A stretch of 64,000 nucleotides of DNA. Origin: Chelatococcus reniformis. GTDB taxonomy: Bacteria > Pseudomonadota > Alphaproteobacteria > Rhizobiales > Beijerinckiaceae. The notes under the pieces were generated by a model, which made no database searches, was not told the DNA's origin, and saw only the letters and a list, made by a program, of their open reading frames with translations. The DNA lies in contig NZ_BMGG01000005.1 in the NCBI RefSeq assembly GCF_014640075.1, positions 271,551-335,550 of the forward strand. The letters run 5' to 3'. Positions 57,153 through 64,000 of the stretch are shown here, piece after piece; the stretch's first letter is position 1; each line of letters starts with the position of its first letter. The position numbers and the translations under genes are program-made.

Positions 57153-57416
57153 ATGACACTCAGTTTCCCCAATCAGTCCCGAAGCTATGATGAAGGCCGA
57201 GGCTGCGTCTCCTTTTGGGGACATGAGGCTTCGTTCGAAGTGGCCTTCCAAGTCGAGATGGATGCCCTGCGTCGTCTCGACCCTGCGATCAGCCACGACG
57301 AAGCGTCGCTGCTCAGCACCTTCGACGGCAACCGCGCTAAGATCCAGCACGTGGCGAGCCGGGTCTATTCGCGCGGGCGCAAGAGTTATGTCCGGCTGTC
57401 GGCTTCCGATTTCTGA
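57153..57416 (+). CDS. DUF1488 family protein
   Basis: An 87-residue cytoplasmic protein of the DUF1488 family: MTLSFPNQSRSYDEGRGCVS, FWGHEASFEVAFQVEMDALR, the SHDEASLLSTFDGNRAKIQH segment and ending YVRLSASDF. These are the conserved family features (N-terminal FPN, WGH, the late ASDF). The frame is open to 57048, but the family start is at 57153 and AAGGGGA precedes it. The function of the family is unknown. It is common in Rhizobiales. Convergent with the siderophore operon. The gap 57417-57560 shows nothing notable. Confidence 0.8.
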   Translation: MTLSFPNQSRSYDEGRGCVSFWGHEASFEVAFQVEMDALRRLDPAISHDEASLLSTFDGNRAKIQHVASRVYSRGRKSYVRLSASDF

Positions 57417-57560
57417 TCGATCGGCCGTCTGGCGCCGGTGTGAAGTTCCCACGACATCCGGCCGCGGAGGCGATCAAATCAAGGTTCACGCGTGGGCGTA
57501 CGCCCGCCTGATCCCGGCGCGCGCCAGCGCGGTTGGCCGCGGACGTAGGCAGTGCTCCGC

Positions 57561-58342
<782 letters not shown>

Positions 58343-58343
<1 letters not shown>

Positions 58344-59443
58344 CACGCCCGTCCGCGCTGACGCATGATAAGGGCGAAGAAGACCGGCAGGCCGATCAGC
58401 GAGGTGACGATGCCGACGGGCAGCAACACGCCCGGCACGACGCTCTTGCTCGCGACCGAGGCCAGCGACATCACGGCGGCCCCCGTGAGCGCGCTCGCCG
58501 GCAGGAAGAAGCGGTGGTCCTCGCCGATCAGCATGCGGGCGATATGCGGCCCGACCAGCCCGACGAAGCCGATGGTGCCGACGAAGGACATCGCGGTGGC
58601 GGTGAGCAGACTGATGCGGAGCAGCGAGAACGCACGCAACCGCCGCACGTTGACGCCGTAGCTGCGGGCGCGCTCCTCGCCGAGACGCAGCGCCGTCATG
58701 CGCCAGGAGGCTGCCAGCGCGAAGGGCGCCACGGCGGCGACGACCACCGCCAGCGCAGCGACCGATGGCCAGTTGGCGCGGGCCAGCGAGCCCATGCTCC
58801 AGAACACCACCTGTTGGAGCGCATCCGCCGACGCCACGAACTGCACGAGCGTGAGCAGGGCATTGAAGGTGAACGCCAGGCCGATGCCGAACAGCACCAG
58901 CGAGTCGGGCCCCCCTCGGCTGCGGCTGCTCAGGAACTGAAGCAGCAGAACCGAGCCCAGGGCGAACAGGAAGGCGTTGCCGGTGACGAGCAGGGCCGGG
59001 GGCAGGAAGGGCACGCCGATGCCCAGCACGATGGCAATGGCCGCGCCGAACGAAGCCGCGGCCGAGACGCCGAGCGTGAAGGGGCTCGCCAGCGGATTGT
59101 CGAGAATGGTCTGCATCTCGGCGCCGGCGAGCGACAGGGCGGCACCGACGAACAGCGCCATGAGCGCGATCGGCAGCCGCACCTGCCAGACGATGACCGT
59201 GACGGTGGGCGACACGCCGTCGGCCCCGGTGAGCGCCGCCCAAGCCGTCGACAGGGGCAGCCCCGCGGGGCCCATGGCCAGATCGAACAGCAGCGAGGCG
59301 GCCATCAGGGCGGCGAGGCCGACCAGAATGATGAGGCGCCGCCTGAGCAGGCGATCGTAGGCGTCGAGCGCCGGATGGGCGACTGCATGTCGCGGCACAG
59401 GGCCCGCGCCGCGCGGAAGACTGTCCAGATCGATCACGCGCAC
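58343..59443 (-). CDS. Siderophore ABC transporter permease (FecCD family)
   Basis: A 366-residue permease with about ten membrane helices: PIALMALFVGAALSLAGAEM, QTILDNPLASPFTLGVSAAA, the VGTIGFVGLVGPHIARMLIG coupling loop and SVVPGVLLPVGIVTSLIGLP. These are FecCD/BtuC hallmarks. Only one permease gene is present, so it likely works as a homodimer. The start is a GTG at 59443, or the GTG two codons later. It begins 88 bases after the binding-protein stop. Confidence 0.92.
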
Positions 59444-59531
59444 AGCCTCGGATCGGCTGGCGCAGGGCCGCCTAGCTTTGCCGCGTCGCCGGCGACCGGC
59501 GCCCGATTCGCGGCGCCGACGCTGTCATCCG

Positions 59532-60737
59532 TCATGGTTTGCCGTTGGTTTGCACTGCACGCCTTGTGGTCGTCCAGAACGTACCCTCAAGCGGCGCGGC
59601 AAGGAACCGGGCGTTGATCTCGTCCAGGGTGTGTGCGGGATCGATGTCCGCAAAACTGTCCGGGTGCAGAAATTTGGCGAGCGCCTCGACTGCGACCACG
59701 TGCACGGGCGTGTGCACGAAGAGGTGCCACAGGCCCAGGATACGGCCACGGCGCACGGCGCCGAGCGATGCCAGATCGGGGCGGCCGACCAGTGCGGCGA
59801 AACCTGTCGCCGCCTGTTCGGCGTCGACCCCGGGGCCAAGGCTGAAGCCGCTGGTGCTTGGGGCACCGGAGATGGCGGTGGCCACGTAGGCATCGGGGTC
59901 GTGGGCCAGAACGTATTCGGCGCTGAGCTGCCCGATGGGCCCCTTCAGAACGTCGGCGCCGATGTTGTGCCCCCCGGCCAGCGTGATCACCTCGTTGACC
60001 GTGCCGGGGCCGGCTGAGAAGCAGCAGTCCGTGCGATCGGCGAAGGCGTGAAAGAAGACGCTGGGACGCGTCGTGGTGGCGCCGACGCGTCGCCGCACCT
60101 CGTCCAGGTGCCGCGTGTAGAAGGTGAGGAAAGCCTCGGCCTCGGCCTCGCGGCCGATGAGGCGCCCGAGCGCCCGCAGACTGGGCTCGGTATGGCGCAG
60201 CGGGTCGAGGAAGAAGTCCAGCACGACGACGGGGATGCCGGCGGCTTCGATCTGCGCCACGACGGGGGGTGGGGCTCCGCCGCTGGCGCCGTAGCGGAAC
60301 GCGTCGAACTGGCTCAGCACGACGAGGTCCGGCCGCGCCGCCAGGATGGCCTCCACGGAGAGCGTGTCCAGCGCGTCACGCCCGACGACCGGCACCTTGT
60401 CGATATCGGGAAAGCGGGCTCGCATGATGGTGGGCTGGACGGCGTTGGCGCCCCCCTGGGCCCAGCCGGCGAGCAGGCTCACGGGATCGGGGTGGAGTAG
60501 CGACAGGGCGTCCAGGCTGACCCACGCGCCGAGCACGATCCGCCGCGCCGGATGGGCCAGCACGACCTCGCGCCCGACGATGTCGGTGACGCGGATCGGC
60601 GTCTGTGCCGAAGCCGCCGGCATCGACAGGACGAGCAGCAGGGCCGCGACGAGGCCGCCCAGCCCGATCGCCCGGCACTCCCGGACGAACCGGCCGGGAG
60701 AGCGGCTGCGGCGCGCTGCGCGCATGGGGATCACCAT
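59532..60737 (-). CDS. Siderophore ABC transporter substrate-binding protein (FecB/BtuF family)
   Basis: A 401-residue periplasmic binding protein. After a signal peptide (hydrophobic 28-42, ending near AASAQ) comes the class III binding fold with IRVTDIVGREVVLAHPARRI, AILAARPDLVVLSQFDAF and a GGHNIGADVL segment. It delivers ferric siderophore to the FecCD permease. The start at 60737 overlaps the receptor stop by 7 bases. A second ATG at 60725 is possible. Coupling to the receptor gene supports co-translation. Confidence 0.87.
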   Translation of the reverse strand: MVIPMRAARRSRSPGRFVRECRAIGLGGLVAALLLVLSMPAASAQTPIRVTDIVGREVVLAHPARRIVLGAWVSLDALSLLHPDPVSLLAGWAQGGANAVQPTIMRARFPDIDKVPVVGRDALDTLSVEAILAARPDLVVLSQFDAFRYGASGGAPPPVVAQIEAAGIPVVVLDFFLDPLRHTEPSLRALGRLIGREAEAEAFLTFYTRHLDEVRRRVGATTTRPSVFFHAFADRTDCCFSAGPGTVNEVITLAGGHNIGADVLKGPIGQLSAEYVLAHDPDAYVATAISGAPSTSGFSLGPGVDAEQAATGFAALVGRPDLASLGAVRRGRILGLWHLFVHTPVHVVAVEALAKFLHPDSFADIDPAHTLDEINARFLAAPLEGTFWTTTRRAVQTNGKP

Positions 60738-62938
60738 CGATAGTTGAACGTCGCCAGCACGGTCCGACGGGTGCCCAGGGTACAGCCCGGTACGTTGCCG
60801 CACTGGGAGACGTAATAGGTGTCGAACAGGTTCTTGGCCACCACCGACAGCCTGGCGCCGTCGAGCTTCGGCGAGACCTTGGCAAGGTCGTAGGACAGCG
60901 TGGCGTCGACAAGCGTGTAGGAGGGGATCTTGACGGTGTTGGCGACGTCGTAGGTGTCGCCGACATAGCGGATGCCGCCGCCGAAGCCGAGCCCGGCCAG
61001 CGCGCCGTTCTGCACCACGTAGTCGCCCCAGATCGAGGCCTGGTGCTTGGGCGTGGCCGCCAGACGGTCGCCGAGGTCGGCCGCGACCGAGCTCTTGGTG
61101 ACTTCCGTATCGAGGAACGAATAGCCGGCGATGATGGCGAATTCGGGCGTGAGCTGGGCGCGCGCGTCGAACTCGAAGCCGCGTACCTTGACCTCGCCGA
61201 GCTGAACGTTGGCGAACGGATGCAGCGGATTGGGGTCGGCGGTCACCGTGTTCTGCTGGGTGATGTCGAACACCGACGCGGCCAGCGAGATGTTGGTTCC
61301 GACGGGCTGATACTTGATGCCGGCCTCGTACTGCTCGGCCGTCAGCGGCCTGAAGGCGGCGCCGAAGAAGTCGGTCTGGGCGGTCGGTTGGAACGACGTG
61401 GTGTAGCTGACGTAAGGGGCAAGGCCGCTCGCGAAGACGTAGCTCAGGCCGACACGGCCGCTCAGCGCGCGGTCGTTGGTCGAGGCGTTGACGAGGGAGC
61501 GGCTCGTCACCGTATAGGTGGAGGTCTTGACGTCCGACCAGTCGTTGCGGATGCCGAGCGTCGCGATCCAGCCGCCGCCGAACTTGATCTGGTCCTGCGC
61601 GTAAATGCCCAGGTCGCGCAGCCTGGCGTCCTTGAGCTGGAAGTTCAGCCCCGGATCGGCGATCGCAAAGCCATAGGTCGGATTGAAGATGTTGATGGGC
61701 GGGGCCGCGCCTCGACCGACGTCGTAGGTGCTGGAATCGTCACGGTAGTCGAGACCGAACAGCAGCACGTGATCCAGCGGGCCGGTTTGCAGCTTGGCCT
61801 CGAAGTGGTTGTCGACCGTGAAGGCCCGTGCCGTGGCGTTGATGCGGAACGCCGCCCGGTTGAGGGTGCGGTTGTCGGGCAGGAGCTCGCCGTTGCGGTT
61901 GAGCGCCCGCAGGAAGACGTCGTTGTAGGTATAGCGCAGGTTCTGGCTGAAGCTCAGGCTGTCGCTGAAGCGGTGCTCGAAGGCGTAGCCGATGGACGAC
62001 TGGTCGCGGTCGAAGCGGTCGAAGGCGGGGTCGCCGGAGTAGCGGTTGAAGGGCAGAAAGCCGTTCACCGGATTGGCGTTGAGCGTGCCTGAGGTCGGCA
62101 GGTAGTTGAAGCCGGTCCTGCCGTTGCGCTCGCTGATGTGCTGGGCCAGCACGGTCAGGCTGGTGTCCGTGCTGGGGCGCCAGGTGAATGAGGGGGCGAA
62201 GAACATCCGGTCGTCATCGACGAAGTCGACCTGGGTACCCGCCTGGCGTGCGAGGCCGGTGAGGCGGAAGAGGAACTGTCCCTGGTTGTCGGCGGCGCCG
62301 CTGACGTCGAAGGCGCCCTGAATGCGGCCGAAGCTGCCGGTCTGCAGCTGCACCTCGCGCAGCGGGGTGGCGGTCGGCCGCTTGCTGATCATGTTGATGA
62401 TGCCGCCCGGGCCGCTCTGCCCGTAGAGCACCGACGAGGGCCCCTTCAGCACCTCGATGCGCTCCAGGCCGTAGGGCTCGATGACCGATGTGGCCCAATC
62501 GGTGGAGGAGGAGCCGTCGGGCAGGTGAAGGCCGTCGAGGAAGAAGTCGGCCTTGAAGCCGCGAACCGTGGTGTAGCTGTCGAACTTCGACGCGGCGCCA
62601 TACTGCTCGCCGGTCACTCCCGGCGTGTAGCGCAGCGCCTGGCTGACGCTCTGAGCCCCCTGATCGCGGATCTGATCGGCGGTGATGATGTTGATCGTCT
62701 GCGGAATCTCGAGCGTCGGCGTGTCGGTCTTGCTGCCGGTCGTGGTGCGTTTGGCAACGTAGCCTTGCACCGGCCCGATCCCGGTCTCGCCCGGGCCCTG
62801 AATTTCGATGGTCTCGAGCTGAATTGTCCCCTCGCGCCCCGTGCCCTGGGCGCTCGCCTCAGCGGACGCGGCGATTGCCAATATCGCCGCACACGATGCT
62901 GTAGCAAGGCCGTGCCGATGGGGCAAAATACGACACAT
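60731..62938 (-). CDS. TonB-dependent siderophore receptor
   Basis: A 735-residue outer-membrane receptor. Signal peptide (MCRILPHRHG start, cleavage near EASAQ), a TonB-box-like region before the plug (QLETIEIQGPGE), plug domain (about 60-190) with LEIPQTINIITADQIRDQGA, YTTVRGFKADFFLDG, RIEVLKGPSSVLYGQSGPGG, then a 22-strand barrel ending ATFNYRW. SVLYGQSGPGG and the two-part name region mark the siderophore-receptor subfamily. It is energised by TonB-ExbBD, most likely the system at 6.2-8.8 kb. A TTG start at 62968 is possible, but ATG 62938 with CGGAG upstream is preferred. No siderophore biosynthesis genes adjoin, so it probably takes up a xenosiderophore. Confidence 0.93.
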   Translation of the reverse strand: MCRILPHRHGLATASCAAILAIAASAEASAQGTGREGTIQLETIEIQGPGETGIGPVQGYVAKRTTTGSKTDTPTLEIPQTINIITADQIRDQGAQSVSQALRYTPGVTGEQYGAASKFDSYTTVRGFKADFFLDGLHLPDGSSSTDWATSVIEPYGLERIEVLKGPSSVLYGQSGPGGIINMISKRPTATPLREVQLQTGSFGRIQGAFDVSGAADNQGQFLFRLTGLARQAGTQVDFVDDDRMFFAPSFTWRPSTDTSLTVLAQHISERNGRTGFNYLPTSGTLNANPVNGFLPFNRYSGDPAFDRFDRDQSSIGYAFEHRFSDSLSFSQNLRYTYNDVFLRALNRNGELLPDNRTLNRAAFRINATARAFTVDNHFEAKLQTGPLDHVLLFGLDYRDDSSTYDVGRGAAPPINIFNPTYGFAIADPGLNFQLKDARLRDLGIYAQDQIKFGGGWIATLGIRNDWSDVKTSTYTVTSRSLVNASTNDRALSGRVGLSYVFASGLAPYVSYTTSFQPTAQTDFFGAAFRPLTAEQYEAGIKYQPVGTNISLAASVFDITQQNTVTADPNPLHPFANVQLGEVKVRGFEFDARAQLTPEFAIIAGYSFLDTEVTKSSVAADLGDRLAATPKHQASIWGDYVVQNGALAGLGFGGGIRYVGDTYDVANTVKIPSYTLVDATLSYDLAKVSPKLDGARLSVVAKNLFDTYYVSQCGNVPGCTLGTRRTVLATFNYRW

Positions 62939-63042
62939 GAGAACAGTACTCCGAGAGATATAGCTCAATGCTATCCTAATTCCGAAGCTTTTCTTTGAAT
63001 CGTCTGGTTCAATCTATTGACGCGATCTCGTGATCGAATAAA

Positions 63043-63059
63043 TTTAGATAGATTCCAAA
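63043..63059 (-). promoter_or_regulatory. Iron-box-like palindrome (Irr/ICE type) upstream of the siderophore receptor
   Basis: TTTAGATAGATTCCAAA, a near-palindrome matching at 15 of 16 bases the element at 8968-8983 upstream of exbB. It lies 105 bases upstream of the receptor start and 89 bases before the AraC-type gene, in a divergent promoter region that is AT-richer than the surroundings. Best explained as an iron-responsive operator of the Irr/ICE kind. Confidence 0.6.
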
Positions 63060-63147
63060 CTAGCCTCGGTGCTCGAATATTCGTAGCTTGACCTTCAATC
63101 GGGGGTGGATCAGAAAAGACCGCGTTTGGGTCAAATTTGAGCTAAAA

Positions 63148-63957
63148 ATGACCATATCGGTCCAATCGATGAATTCGGGTCACGTCCGGCAGCCGTACTT
63201 GAACCGGCTGGCCATCGACGAGGAGACACCGCGCCCGCTCGCCGTGCTCAACCAATCGTTCGTCAGCGGCACCAAGACGCGCTGGCACAGCCACCGCCGC
63301 ACCGAGCTGCTGCACGCCTCCGGCGGCCTGCTCGTGCTCAATACCGAGGGCGGGACGTGGACGGCCCCGGCGGGATACGCGCTGCTCGTCCCCCCTGACG
63401 TGCCGCACGAACTCGCCGCCTACGGCTGCCACCAGATGCGGGCCGCCTTCCTCAGCGGCGCGGCCCTGGGCGGCAAGGTGCCGTCGGATTGCCGTGTCGT
63501 GGCGGTCTCGGCGCTGCTCGACGTGGCGCTGCGGTCGCTGGCGGATGGGCCGCTGCTGTACGACGAGGACGGGCGGGGCGGCCATCTGGCGGCGCTCGCC
63601 GCCGAGGAGATCGCGCTCGCCCCGGAGATCCGCATCGCTTTGCCGATGCCGCACAGCGTGCGGCTGCGCAAGCTCTGCCGGGCGCTGATGCAGACCCCGT
63701 CGCTCGGCCACGACCTGGACGACTGGGCCGAGCAAGTGGGCGTCAGCCGCAGCACCTTCACCCGCAGCTTTCGCGCCGAGACCGGCCTCAGCTTCGCCGA
63801 ATGGCGCCGGCGCCTGAGGATGCTGCACGCGCTGACCCTGCAGGCGGAAGGGGCCTCGCTGCGCGCGGCGGCGCGCACGGCCGGCTACCGCAGCCCCAAT
63901 GCGCTGCGCGACATGCTGAAGCGGACCATCGCCGAGACTTTCCCGGTTGCGGGTTGA
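63148..63957 (+). CDS. AraC-family regulator of the siderophore locus
   Basis: A 269-residue regulator. N-terminal cupin-like ligand domain (about 35-110: LNQSFVSGTKTRWHSHRRTE and a LLVPPDVPHELAAYGCHQM loop). C-terminal double helix-turn-helix (about 175-268: LDDWAEQVGVSRSTFTRSFR, ETGLSFAEWRRRLRML and AARTAGYRSPNALRDMLKR). Genes of this type next to TonB receptors (PchR/RhrA/AlcR-like) activate siderophore uptake when ligand is present. Divergent from the receptor, sharing its iron-box region. Start ATG 63148, alternatively ATG 63169; neither has a strong ribosome binding site. The last 43 bases of the window contain nothing recognisable. Confidence 0.85.
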   Translation: MTISVQSMNSGHVRQPYLNRLAIDEETPRPLAVLNQSFVSGTKTRWHSHRRTELLHASGGLLVLNTEGGTWTAPAGYALLVPPDVPHELAAYGCHQMRAAFLSGAALGGKVPSDCRVVAVSALLDVALRSLADGPLLYDEDGRGGHLAALAAEEIALAPEIRIALPMPHSVRLRKLCRALMQTPSLGHDLDDWAEQVGVSRSTFTRSFRAETGLSFAEWRRRLRMLHALTLQAEGASLRAAARTAGYRSPNALRDMLKRTIAETFPVAG

Positions 63958-64000
63958 CTCGTTCGGCCGCTCGGCTCGGGCCGGCTACGACCGGCCGGCG

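Overview
The window is a GC-rich chromosomal segment, almost certainly from an alphaproteobacterium of the Hyphomicrobiales (Rhizobiales). Support: the enolase, GroEL and class II ribonucleotide reductase sequences, a DUF1488 protein, an invasion-associated-locus-B (IalB) protein, Irr/ICE-like iron boxes, and two kinds of short palindromic intergenic repeat that I associate with Rhizobiales genomes. No rRNA, tRNA, CRISPR array or intact transposon was seen.

Layout. 0.2-5.3 kb: enolase, a two-gene MotA/ZorA-like plus MotB/ZorB-like membrane pair, 3-hydroxybutyrate dehydrogenase and a secreted alpha/beta hydrolase. 5.4-8.8 kb (minus): an exbB-exbD-tonB-ialB operon with an iron-box-like palindrome upstream. 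9.1-10.1 kb (minus): aldo/keto reductase. 10.5-14.3 kb: a TPR plus beta-barrel protein of the Slam type followed by a FecR-domain protein with a proline/glycine linker and a TbpB-like C-terminal barrel. I judge this likely secretion pair the most interesting system here. 14.3-20.0 kb: cation/proton antiporter, flavin amine oxidase and a NitT/TauT-type ABC importer. 20.4-31.0 kb: a divergent histidine kinase/response regulator pair beside a 2429-residue autotransporter.

31.0-48.3 kb is a large catabolic cluster. A minus-strand LacI repressor faces a long plus-strand gene train: racemase-family protein, MmgE/PrpD, MaoC, acyl-CoA dehydrogenase, a second MaoC, class III CoA-transferase, CitE/HpcH-type lyase, a five-gene Liv-type ABC importer, a second MmgE/PrpD, an SDR without the catalytic Tyr, a quinone oxidoreductase and an amidohydrolase. 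The logic (import, CoA transfer, dehydrogenation, hydration, C-C cleavage) fits breakdown of a branched dicarboxylic acid such as an itaconate/mesaconate/methylsuccinate-like compound. The substrate is inferred, not shown. Two LacI-type operators lie in the divergent promoter region.

48.3-50.1 kb is a small accessory patch of lower GC: a leucine-rich-repeat-like orphan protein, a broken IS630-type transposase and a palindromic repeat. 50.1-57.4 kb (mostly minus): a BrnA-like solo antitoxin coupled to nrdJ, then groEL with a frameshifted, degenerate groES in front of it, then a DUF1488 protein. 57.5-64.0 kb: a siderophore uptake operon (TonB-dependent receptor, binding protein, FecCD permease, FecE ATPase) divergent from an AraC regulator. 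A 16-bp element matching 15/16 positions with the one upstream of exbB lies between them, so the energising complex and the receptor about 54 kb apart probably share iron control.
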